Shown here: positions 49,630-61,138 of the stretch, one piece after another
How positions within the stretch are numbered: position 1 is the first letter of the stretch
Layout of the letters: the number at the start of each line of letters is the position of its first letter
Assembly: GCF_000150275.1 (NCBI RefSeq)
Contig: NW_002060955.1
Coordinates: 1,061,225 to 1,125,224, forward strand
DNA from: Trichoplax adhaerens
Taxonomy: Eukaryota > Placozoa > Uniplacotomia > Trichoplacea > Trichoplacidae
Length of the DNA: 64,000 nucleotides
Direction of reading: 5' to 3'
The notes under the pieces: generated by a model
Told to the model about the DNA's origin: nothing
Database searches by the model: none
Seen by the model: only the letters and a program-made list of their open reading frames with translations
Made by a program: the position numbers and the translations under genes

Positions 49630-50840
49630 TATTATTTCGAAGACACTTTATAGCAATACACCAGTTCTACTAGTACACCAGTAAACAATACAAAGGGTTG
49701 AGTCAAAGTTTTTGACCTCTTTCAACTTCCGTATTGCTAGTTCTAGATTCATTTAATAGCTTATAAACTAGGGCTGTAACATTTCAGGAAAACTGGAGTT
49801 GTATTAGAGACTTTCTACTATTCACAAATACAGAACATTAGACGCAATATTTTGAAAACTAATTTTAAGTAGCACTTTAACAACACACTTTATTTTTTTA
49901 TGTACGCAATGAAAATTTCAATTTTCTAGTGTACGTACGGTAGCACATTCGATTCAACTTTTAAACGCAACAAAGTTGTTTCTGGATTCAAGTTTTCATT
50001 CAAAAATGGGATTTCATCGGCCTTAGATGGGTTTAGCAAAGCACGGTACTTGGAAAAATCAATTATTTGAGACACTATATTACAGTACCTGAGCTCGACT
50101 TGTGTAGAAGCAAAAATGCAAAAATTTGAGCATAATTTGAATTTTCTAATTTTCCCTTACGCTAATTCTGGAATCATTTTTACAGCTTACAAACTAGGGC
50201 TGCTATATTTCCGCTTGACTGGAATTGTTTCTGAGACCGCTTATAGCACATAAACTTGGAATATTAGACAAGCCAAATTTTGGAAACTAATTTTATTTTT
50301 ATATATATATACACGTAATACTTTAACATCACACTTTATTTGTTTATGTACACGGTGAAAGTTCAATTAAACTTTTGAACCCGATAAAGCTGTGGCTGGA
50401 TTCAATTTGATATTCAGATATACAATTTTGTTAACGGTGGATAGGTTCCTTGTTGCACAGTGCTCAGAAAAACCAATTTTTTTGAAGACACCTTATCATA
50501 GTACCAGCGCTCTTCTTATTTAATAGCAAACGATTCAAAGGTTTGGTCAAAATTTAAACTCTTTTGAGTTCACATGTTACTATTTCTAGAATTATTTTGT
50601 AGCTTACAAAGCAGGACTGCAATATTTCCGGAAAACTGAATATGTGTCTGAGACCGCCTACTACAAGTAAACACGGAAGACTGGACACACAAAAGTTCTT
50701 GAAAATTAATTCTGCTTTTATACAATACTTTAACATCACACTTTATCTATTTATATACTCAGTGGAAGTTCCCGATTTATCTAGTGTGGCTTCGATTTGC
50801 AAAATTAGCCTTTCTAAGAAAATCATTTCTTGAAACGCAA
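49630..50840. repeat. Three-unit diverged tandem array, about 420 bp period
   Basis: The marker AGCTTA.AAACTAGGGCTG (third copy diverged) lies at 49758, 50184 and 50601, spacing 426 and 417 bp. Each unit also has a GAGACAC or GAAGACAC..TAT block, a CT.AGAC CG/TT block and an ACTTTAACA.CACACTTTAT block. The units also share a common order of spacers. Non-coding; open frames here are shadows. Confidence 0.8.
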
Positions 50841-51492
50841 AGCCACTAAAAATAGTTACTAGTCTAGTGTGATAGAGAGTGAAATTTATTTATCCTTGGT
50901 TCAATTATTACGGTAAGCTCCTTCAACTACTCCATTTCTTTAATGTTTTTGAGTGCTTTAATTTCTACCTTATAGGGTTACAATTTCGTGACATTCCTGC
51001 GTTTATTAAAAAGCAGGACGAGTTCGTCATCTCCAGAAATAAACTTTTTAGAAAGTTTTAATTAGTCATTAAGTGTCAACGCATATACCTCAAACGTAAT
51101 CTCAGCTTAATCTTATTTAGTTGATGTGAACAGCATTGCTACAAATATCCATTCTTTAAACTAAATATGTTTGGACAAACGGAAAAACTGACATATCACG
51201 CCGTACAATTAGATGAAAATAATCTCGCATGAACATTCTTCATTTTTTGCTATACCTAATATAAGAACGCAAAGATTACATCAAGACTAACGATAGAAAA
51301 TGACAGTCTAGTAATGATTTGTGAATTACTTATTATATTATTAATTAGTAATGTAATCATCTTAAAATAAGAATTTCTCTAAAACTATTTATCTTACAAT
51401 ATAGTAGGTAATTTTAATAATCTAATTCGTAATATTTTGAATGTAAACGTAAGTATTGTTACTGAATATCCCATCAATTCTCTATAGGTAAT
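50841..51492. other. Intergenic, AT-rich
   Basis: Nothing recognised. Confidence 0.4.
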
Positions 51493-52080
51493 TGTCACGG
51501 TACGCCGTTACTAATTAAGTAACTGTAAATTAATGAATGCTTATGAATAGATAAGATAAGGTTATGTGCTATGTTTTAATGCGCTTGTAGCTGATAATAG
51601 GATGGTAGAAATGAGATAAAAATAGAAGTTGTTAGCAGTTAATTTACTGTAGGTTTATAAGGTATGTTAATCTCTAAAAATTGAGCTGTATATGGATGAA
51701 GATTAAGCGTCTTAACACCTGATAGCTTGTAGTTATCTAAGTCTGAGAATATCGACATGTATATTTAGTAATGGTATTATACTAATTAATGTAACTTGTA
51801 AAGCATGAATTCTCACTCGTTAATATTGGAATTCACTGTAGAAACCTATTTAAGCGCGTGTGTTTGTAGAATAAAGAAAGTAATTGCTCAAGAAACGGTA
51901 AGACTCATATCGTGAAGAATAGTGTAATAATTAGTCAGTTGTCTGTGGAGATCAGCCGAGAAATCGAGTTCTCAAATACTTCTCTTATAGAAACTGAAAG
52001 TACTGGGAGAAATAGCCCAAGTTTTAAGTAACTACACTAGAGTTCTTTACTTTCCTTTGCCACAAGTGAGTGTTGTGACA
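51493..52080. mobile_element. Solo LTR of the same retrotransposon family, copy 2, with GTAAT target duplication
   Basis: Starts TGTCACGGTACG, the same 12 bases as the copy at 45.1 kb, and ends GTTGTGACA. A perfect 5-bp duplication GTAAT flanks it (51488-51492 and 52081-52085). A TATTTAAG box lies at 51847-51854 and AATAAA at 51870-51875, spaced like those of copy 1. Length 588 bp. No internal coding part remains, so this is also a solo LTR on the + strand. The inner sequence has diverged strongly from copy 1, so the insertions may be of different subfamilies. Confidence 0.9.
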
Positions 52081-52299
52081 GTAATATATGATTTACTGTA
52101 AACTTTTGTAATTGCTACTTTCCTGGTAAATAAAATTTAGAAGCTTTAACAAAGTAGCGCTGTCATAATATATTAATTAAAAAGAATGATCAACCTAAAA
52201 ACTTTAAATTTATTGAAAATTTAGCTCAATTCTTAGTTTGTTATCAAAGTATAAGAGCAGTAATTTCCACGTCGCTCTCATTTTAGTAAAAAACCTCTT

Positions 52300-52510
52300 C
52301 AGATTTAAGGGACGCCATTTCAAGATATAAATTACAACATTTTACATCAAATAAAATTTCGGAATAATTAATTGAAGAAAGATAGCGTCGTTCTTATTTT
52401 CAACGAGTGGGCTTTTAAGAATTTAGTATCGCCATTTCGAGACATAAGTTGCAACATTTTACATCAATTAAAATTCAGATAACTTAACTTAAGATAGATG
52501 AAATAATTTC
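52300..52510. repeat. Two-copy diverged tandem duplication
   Basis: CGCCATTTC.AGA.ATAA.TT at 52313 recurs at 52431 after 118 bp, followed in both by GCAACATTTTACATCAA or ACAACATTTTACATCAA and then AAAATT. It lies shortly after solo LTR copy 2. Confidence 0.6.
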
Positions 52511-55500
52511 CTATGATAAAGAAAGATATTTATCGTATATGCTCGCTCAATTACTAGAAAAGATGCATATCATTTTGTAGTTGACAACAACCTACAATTC
52601 AAAATCGTTTTAATGTAACATTATCAAAAGTATAGCACCATTAATTTGCTAATATTCATAGGTTTTACCAGATCAATTTGAATTTACTTTTAGATATATC
52701 ATTAAAGCCTGCAGTCATATACATTGCGTTTGATATTGCAACTAATGGTACGAGTGCGCTGTTTGAAGTTTTATGTATATTTATTGATTTCTTTATCCTA
52801 CTAGAATTTGGTATCTGAATTCATATAATGAAAGAAAATATTTTAAAATCATAACTGCAATTTTAGAGAATATTACTTAACTATTTGAGTTTGCTTTGGT
52901 CATTGTAGTATGAGAGATTCTCTGGACACGCTACATTCTATAATGTTGCAGAGTTAGTAGTATTGATGTGATTAGGTTAAATTATTTACCCACCAAACTT
53001 TTTTCTCAGCACCTAAAGTAACACCCGTATTATACTGAATTCTAGCTTAAAATGCTTTATTTTTCGTAATTAGATTGCGCAGTGATGCACCCATATTTGA
53101 TTATACGGATAGTCACATTTGATAAAGTTAGGTTGCTTTAAATAGATATTATCGTGAAGCTAACATTAGATGATTGCTAACTATTATATTAGAAATTATT
53201 GATGACCAATCGTAGTCAGTTGACTAATTATGGTACAAGATTTACGTGGCTAGAAACACTGTAGTTGTTATGATGCCCTTCGGAGAAAGGGCCTAGACGT
53301 TAATAGAAGAGTAGTGACATCTTAAGTAGAATGATTTAGATTGTAGAAAATAATGATGTACTATTACAGAAATGTATTTTGTTTGATGACTCATGTCTGA
53401 TTGTAGATTAATCAAGTTGTCATGAATGGATTTAACGAAATGTTCATAAGGAGTGCGGAGACGAGCTCACAGAATGGAAGAGACTTCATTTCGCTTTGAG
53501 CTCGGAATACTTAAGATTTTAGCCTAAATTCTTGTAGTAATTAATTATTGCTCTACTATTTCTAATACTTACAATAAAAACCTTTTAGAAAATACCACTT
53601 GACTAAGATAGTTATTGTGAAACTCATTTATTACAGATCGGCATCACGGTTTCCAGGAATTATATGCAATTAGCAATTAAATTATGTTGGTCTAAATATC
53701 ATTCATGGAATCAAAAATTTTCATTATATGCAATTTTTTTCATTCATTATCTTCTACTATAATTTATTACTATGTGACTTTGCGTAGAATTTACTAGAGA
53801 TCAATTATAGCCTAGATAAGTGGCTAGACAATATGATGTATTACAACTGTAAGGCTTGAATAAATTATATTAATTGATTCAAGAAGCCTTTAATTAATTA
53901 ATAAAATGTAGGAAATGAATTGTTTCGATATTTTTTAATGCAAATTGTAAATGAGAGTATTTTGATCGATTGTTCAGTTTTCTTGCCGACGATTAGCTGG
54001 AAAATTGTACCTGCTATTGTCCCTACAATTACCTAAGAAAAATAAGTGTTTAGCTTTGCACGGCTGCATATTAGCATTTCATCGTTCATTTAATCAATAA
54101 TTTAGAATTAAAGAGTTTCTATTCTGTTGTCATAATCTAAAACCGAGAGTAAACAGACGGAACGGCGATTTATATTTGAAATATTGCCTTGTGGTGATAG
54201 AAAAGGTTCAATTTTTTAAAGTTGAGGCAACGATCATAAAGTTCCTATTTAAGATTTAATTGCTTTATATTGAGAAAGTAACTTCTGTTATTGACTTTAG
54301 TATTAGGTAAACAAACTTATTCTGACATATCTGCTAATAAAGATAAGTTACAATGTAATTAGTGTTAATTAGAACTCTATCTCTTTGAAAGATATACGCG
54401 TATTGTATTTAAGGTTAATCTATTTCTCTCTTTGAATACTCTATATACAAAATGTGGTACAAGAAACTTATTTCCCCGATGATCAGCCTATTTATGAAAC
54501 AATAATGGCTACAATCTAACTAGTTACTAATTTAATCGTGATGAAGGTATGCTTGTATACCGATATTGCTAAATCTCACTGCTAAAGCGGAATGATTGTA
54601 TACTGGATCATGTAACAAGCAACAATATTGCTTAGTAATTCGGATGTAATGTTAAAGTTAAATTTGGTAATGGTTTCGCTACCTTTGAGTTATCGGTGCA
54701 GGCATTTCTATTAATTTCGTAAATACTATCAGGAATAGATTGATTATAAAAAGACAAGTACATCGACATTATGGCTGATATTGCACTTATATTTTAATTC
54801 CATTTGTGGTTATTCTTTTTATTCTAAATGGTGAATATGAGATCGGTGATTCTTTATTAACGATTTGAAATTTGCTTCATTCATTTGTGAAATTTATATC
54901 TAAAGGTATGAAAGTAGGATATTTAATTGTCTGTTAAAATTACAGCATCATACTATGTTTTCATGATATATAATGAAAACTCAAAGTAATTATCTTAATG
55001 TGTCATGCCGTATTACTTTTGATATTAATTTCTGCATACTATTTTTATATTGAAAGCATTGATAAATAATTCGTTTACTTCATATACTGATGAGGGTCCC
55101 TGTTTCAGAAACGGCAATAATAATCACAATGCAACCAACTCTATGATATTAAGATTGATTAGGGCTCCTTTCTACTTAAATTCGAAAAGAAAATAAGTTC
55201 CAGGGTATTTGATTAGGATGGAAATGTACATAAAATGATAGGTCAAGCCTTTTTCAAAATACCTCGTAGGGCGAAATTTCGGCAGAAGTGAAGTTGCAAT
55301 CAGTAGTAGGCGCAAAGTATTCTAGAAATAGAATTATAGCATACATATTTTCTTACGTAGAATATAGAGCAACGTAACGTAAAAGGTTTCGTAGGAAAAT
55401 GAAGATACTGTTATTATCCAATAGAATAAAGAGTTTATTAGACATAATAACACGGAAAAATAGTTAAAAATAGGCCCAAGACTATAATAGTGATTTTAGT

Positions 55501-57190
55501 ACTTTCGATAATATAATGAAAATTATCAAATTAAGACGTTAAGTTAACGTTATCTATGACTTTAATGATGCACGTAATGGTTATTAACATTGTTATTCTC
55601 GTACCTAATATGAATATTAGCCTTTATCTATTACTTTCTAGAATCTGATTTGTTTGTGAGATAATTTCGTCTTATAGATAATGTGATTTTACTTATATGG
55701 TATAGTACACGGCTATAACAGTATCTTGGCAGGAAGTATCACTTGCGGGACTCATCTAGTTTCACTTCATGGGTTGCGAATTATGTCAATTTGCTTTGCA
55801 TGCAAAGTAATCAATATAATAATTATGAATTCCTATTCATATACTATAATCGTATACCGTACAGTGTACGATTATTACCAGATATTACTTATTACCTGCC
55901 ATACATATAGCTACTAATAAATAGGATGTTATATAAATAGTGAAAGACAAGCCTTAACTATCACTAGCGTTTATTATTTTATATGACAAATATAATGAAG
56001 CAATTTAGTTGATTTATCATGTTTAGGGTGATAGATAAACAAGTTGAGGCACTGAAAAGGCATTTAAAATGCTGCATGATTGAATAATTTAGTATCATTT
56101 GCTTTAAAGTAGGTGATTTAAAATCTGCAATATTCAAAATTATATTATGTTATGCAAATCTTCACAGTCATTGTTTAGTAATTTCCTATCTAACATACGT
56201 CATTTCTAAGTAATAAATAGCTAATAAAACCTGATGGTAAGATTGATTATTTGAAGTTAACCTTATTAATAATAGAGACATGAATTAATTAAACTGTAAT
56301 GGATAAATTTTTACTTACTGCTGGTAAGGCCTTAGAATAACCCAGTAGAGGAGGTCTGTCTAGTACATTTGCTTTTATTTGTTAGTAAATTGTTATGTCA
56401 TAATATTAAGGTTAGTATCAAAAACTTAATATAAATAGAATAATACCTTTAATTTACCGTAATTAAACAAGCACATGTTTTGTTGGATAAATTTAGTTAT
56501 TGATCAAGTATCAGCTGTTTCGTATTATGTTATTGTCGTTACACTATTCTCTTGGTAGACTCTAGTATAGACGTTCATTATATAAGTTCATCTTTTATTG
56601 TACCGTTTTAAATTTAACAGTAAAACAAATACACCTAACTTACTTCCATTGAAATATATCATTAAAGTCATTATCATATCATTTATTCAACATAGTAAAC
56701 ATAAAGCGGTGATAAATTAAGTGTTGAGAGAATTGAAAGTTTCGTGAATATTAGTTCAAAATATTTTTTTCTCCGCTGATTTTGGTATTTTAACCTCACT
56801 AAATTTTTACTTGGGCAAATTATAAGCCATTCTTGAAATTTCTTATTTTACCTATCTTATCAATCAAGCCAACTAGGTTGTGATCTATATCAATTTTCTT
56901 ACTGATATTTGCCGAAGAGCCAAAAAGTTTCAAGTTGACAACTAGCTGTCTTCGATTCTCATAATTTTAACCTGGTATGGTATGTTATTAAAATATACCA
57001 GCTAGAGTCAGAAATTATTTCATCGTCAGATCTGGAAGGATTACACTAAGTCTTCAATCAAGGCTCTTTAGCGGCAAGTAGCATCAGATTTATTTTTATA
57101 TTTTGTGTCTGGTTAGAAAGCTGCTCTCAGAACTGATCATCAAGCATATATAACTTTGCTTTCATTTTTTATTTTTACTTCATAACGATT
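52511..57190. other. Gene-poor AT-rich stretch before the intronless receptor
   Basis: No exon that I can assign. A minus-strand frame near 53940-54040 follows a pyrimidine tract and reads VIVGTIAGTIFQLIVGKK, but it has no convincing partner exon. Confidence 0.4.
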
Positions 57191-58213
57191 ATGTTGGGCA
57201 ATAGCAGCATTACTGTTAGCGATAGTCAATTAGCTATAAATGCAACAGCCACAACTAGCGATAGAGTCTTTATGGAATTTATGACTATCGTTCGGCCTGT
57301 AATAGCGTCATGTATCGTCTTGATTTCTCTAATCGGCAATTTCTTAATTTGTATTATAGTTAAAAGGACTAAAATATTACATAATTTTACTAATTACATG
57401 TTAGTTAATTACTCTGTAGCAGCTATTGTAGCTGCATTATTTTTTTACCCATTTCGTATAACACTTTATTTTCTTGATAGTGGTTACTGGCCATTCGGTT
57501 CAATATGGTGTAAGTTGTCAATATCATTAGCTCCTATAACGGTCATAGTTTATTCACAATCATTGATTTGTATTAGTTATGCTCGATTTCGAGCAATATG
57601 CTGTCCACTAAAGCCTTCACTAAAGCCAAAATTAGCTATATTATCTTCGTTAACAATATGGTTGATAACTCTTTTATTAACAATACCGTATATGCTAATA
57701 CTGGATGTACAAGAGTTTAATATTAGCAAAATTGAAGGCAAAATTATTACGAGACCATTTTGTACACGCTCTATACAACCGAAATATAAGTTATTCATCA
57801 ACGATTCATATACTATCGCACTTGTACTGCTTGCTTTTGTAATGCCTTTATTACTGATAATTTTAGCTAATACTTTGATTTATAGCGAGTTGAGAAGACT
57901 AGCCTTGCATCATCACAAGAACTCTATAACATCAATGGATAAAGAAACTGATATAGCTAAGAATAGACTGATTGCCGAGCTCAATACTATTGTTGGCGTA
58001 TTCTTTTTTACACAGATGCCTTACTACTCTTATTTACTCATCACGCAATTTTCAGAAATTACTATTCTGCGCCGATGGAGTGAAATTATTAGATTTACTT
58101 TAACCGCGACTACTTATACAACACCGGCGTTAAATGTTGTTATTTATACCTATTTTAATCCACATTTTCGCAAAGTTGTCTTCACATTATTTCAGCGTTT
58201 TTCACGGAAATGA
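57191..58213 (+). CDS. Rhodopsin-class-like G protein-coupled receptor, divergent, intronless
   Basis: Single-exon gene of 340 aa from an ATG after a spacer with no other in-frame ATG. Glycosylated N-terminus (NSS, NAT), TM1 with the GN pair (ISLIGNFLICIIV), TM2, an outer W-x-F-G...C (WPFGSIWCKL) with the TM3 Cys, TM3 ending in SYARFRAI where DRYRAI is usual, TM4 (LTIWLITLLLTIPYML), a second-loop Cys (RPFCTR) allowing the disulfide, TM5 (LVLLAFVMPLLLIILA), TM6 (VGVFFFTQMPYYSYLLI, Pro kept but CW absent), and TM7 ending in LNVVIYTYFNPHFRK, so NPxxY is LNVVIY. The fold is clearly that of class A, yet two switch motifs are altered. It belongs to a divergent, probably lineage-specific family. Ligand and coupling unknown. 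Confidence 0.85.
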   Translation: MLGNSSITVSDSQLAINATATTSDRVFMEFMTIVRPVIASCIVLISLIGNFLICIIVKRTKILHNFTNYMLVNYSVAAIVAALFFYPFRITLYFLDSGYWPFGSIWCKLSISLAPITVIVYSQSLICISYARFRAICCPLKPSLKPKLAILSSLTIWLITLLLTIPYMLILDVQEFNISKIEGKIITRPFCTRSIQPKYKLFINDSYTIALVLLAFVMPLLLIILANTLIYSELRRLALHHHKNSITSMDKETDIAKNRLIAELNTIVGVFFFTQMPYYSYLLITQFSEITILRRWSEIIRFTLTATTYTTPALNVVIYTYFNPHFRKVVFTLFQRFSRK

Positions 58214-61138
58214 ATCATTCATATTTTTATTATGTAAATTCAATATAATTGCAGATTTATATTTCCCATTAAATTATTAACTTATCAGTTAAAAACCATG
58301 GACATAATATCTGTTATGTAAACGCCAAGGTTAACTGGTTGAAACAAATTTCTGGCAGGAAATCAGTTAATACTTTTTGCTGTATACCACAAATTAAAGT
58401 GTGTCAAATATTGCAAAAATTATGAATTGAATGAAATCGATAATTGTAATAGCTGTCATAATATATCGACAAGTATTCAGATAACTGCTAACATGCAGCA
58501 CTTGGATATGGAAATAGAAGTAGAAGCAAAAACGACTTTGATTCAGAAATGCTTGGTTAGTAACAGCTACTCTAATTCTACTTTACAAGCCCATAAGTAA
58601 ATTTTAAGAAAACAATTAACTTTTAATATTACTTGATGAAGTTGATTGCCTTCAATGCTTCATAATCAACTAAAGTGTATCGTTATGACTAGGTTATCGT
58701 ATTTTATTCTTTTATTAGCATTCTGCAACAATAATTTAATATTCCAAAACAGAAAGGGAATTACTACCGTAATTTACTGATTTCTTACTTATTGGAACCA
58801 ATTCTGTCTAGTATTTACTTGAATTTTTATTCCAAAAATTTACATGTAGATGCGTTAAAGTAATTTCGCAGTAAGGAACATAAATTTATGTCCGCTTACT
58901 CGTTAGAGTTAAACCTTTCAATTTTTTATTTTGTCTCATTGCGGTAAAGCTACTCTCTCTTAAGTCCATTGTAACATAATTGGTGATCGATTAGGGTATG
59001 AATAATAGTTTGGATTAAAAATGATCTTTATTTGCAGAAGAAACGTGTAGGACGGTATAAATTGTCCACTTTTACATAGAATTGAAATTGGTTACTAATC
59101 CTAGCATTGTAATACAGAAACTTTTAGAGTTACATGTCAACATTCTGATATAATAGCAAAATATTGACCGATCACCCGTTTCTTTCAATGGAAATTATAG
59201 TGTAGTGAGGGACGGAAAAGCAGAGTTCCGTATAGCTTTTAGTACGAAACTATTATTACTTTACTATAGAAAATACCTAGAAAGTGATAGTATCTTTAAG
59301 TTTTACCCTGCCAAATTGTGATGTCGCCATCTTTTCTTCACTATTTTACAAGGCATTGTATAGATTATTACGGAATAACCTAAGAGCAATCGCCTAATCT
59401 AAAGAAATGGTGTTTGATAGTCTACCGGGATTTTAAATGAATTCGATTTATTAACAAAGTCCTGTCCATAAAGAAAGTAGATTTGTAACATGACCGTAAA
59501 GTACTGTAATGTACTGTAGGCTGTAATCGTACAGTTACAGTACAACTTCATGCTAAACCATTAAGTGTCAATATTAATGTTAGAAAAGTATTCATAGTTG
59601 TCATATAAAATTTTTTAATAAGGGCTCTGCGAAGTCTATAAATGAGAGGGCAATAAATCACAAAATTTAGAGTAAAGAGTAAAAGAAGATTCTTTTCAAG
59701 AACTGGGTGGTTTTTACAGGCTTTAGGGGGGGGGGGTCGAACTGCTTGCAGTAAGTGAAAACATTCTTCTTTTTATTAGGTTGTTTGGTTGTCGACAGTT
59801 TCAGCTCTGCCGTCTATTTTATTTCTTATAATACTTAGAATGAAGTATTTGAAAGGTTGTTTGATTTGTCTCTCTCATGTTTATTTAGTAAATTGTTGAT
59901 CGGTTGTATGCCCAATTTTATTTTGTGCCAAAGTTTCGTTTAATGGACTAGAATGTCTAGAAAGTAGAACCAAACTTTGTTCGAATTTATGTCGCTTGAT
60001 TTCTACATATTTCATTTCATTACAATAGTTAAGGAATAAAGCTCCTTTGAGCATATTACATTTTAAATAAGATTGAATAAAAAAATCAGGTATCCGTACG
60101 AATTATTGTATTTGCTGTGATAAAATTAGTGAACGAATGATTGTTTATTCCATTCATGATGGCCAGTAGACATACCCCAGGCTGCTACACGTTGTTTCAT
60201 TGATTGCTTTAATTATCTTGATTAGTAAGAATAAATTAGCGATACTGAAGTAAACACTACTATAGCATTTAATAATTAACTAAATCTGTTAATGATGCCA
60301 ATTTTACTGTTAGTCGTCGTTCTCGACGAGATTGGCGTATATTTCAGACTTTACAACATAATTAAATGCCTTACCGCTTTTGATCACTGTACTCGTATCT
60401 AGATAACTAGCCGGTGAAAACCCGGCTACGCCGTATTTTTTTTTGCATCAAACGTGTATATCTATTACTTCACACCGAAATATCTATTATCCCCTCAAAT
60501 TTTGAAGTCCCACTCTTTATTTGGCCGTGATGGTATTGTAATAAAATTGACTTTTACTTTATGTATATAGATTAGCAAATCATTCTTGATATTAGTCAGT
60601 TGGATCCATTGCGAATCCTCAATAGTTTGAATGAATACGTACAATCTTACCATAATTATCGATGCTGAAAACAACTATTGCATCTATAAAAGCCTAATTT
60701 AATCAATGTATGCGGAAGAGATTGCTTTGAGTGGGCAGATATCACTTTTAGTAATATTGTCTAGTTTCTTCTGCGTGCCAGCAATCTGTATTAAGTAACA
60801 GCCTCAATTGTATAATGGAGAGCTCATTACGATTTGCTGTGCAATACCTATTACAAATAGACAAATATAGATTTACTTATTAAGGAGATGAAGACTTTCT
60901 TTGTATGTAGTCTCTTCTAATTTTGATAAGCTCATGGCTTGAGCGCATACCTTACCGACTAGGTAAACTTAAAATAATTTACTTATTTCAGCAGGGATTG
61001 TAAAGATGACATTTACTACTGCTTTGTACTTTATTTCCAAGACATTTACTGTTAAAACTGCGTCATTTATGAGCAAAGCTATATTTGAAAATTCCTTGAC
61101 CTGATCCTAATGAACTAGCCCTTGCTACTTCCCGCAAA
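58214..61138. other. Intergenic region between receptor and satellite
   Basis: No assignable gene. A short open exon-like segment starts at about 58494 (MQHLDMEIEVEAKTTLIQKC then GTTAGT) without a partner. A G11 run lies near 59726, and a small TACTGTA cluster at 59500-59540. At 60408-60427 a GC-rich AGCCGG...CCGGCT hairpin stands out in AT-rich DNA. Confidence 0.4.

Noticed and set aside
53940-54040. Minus-strand frame VIVGTIAGTIFQLIVGKK after a pyrimidine tract
   Set aside because: Hydrophobic and receptor-like at first sight, but no partner exon and no conserved receptor motif.
58494-58560. Short exon-like segment MQHLDMEIEVEAKTTLIQKC with GTTAGT
   Set aside because: No downstream exon continues it convincingly.
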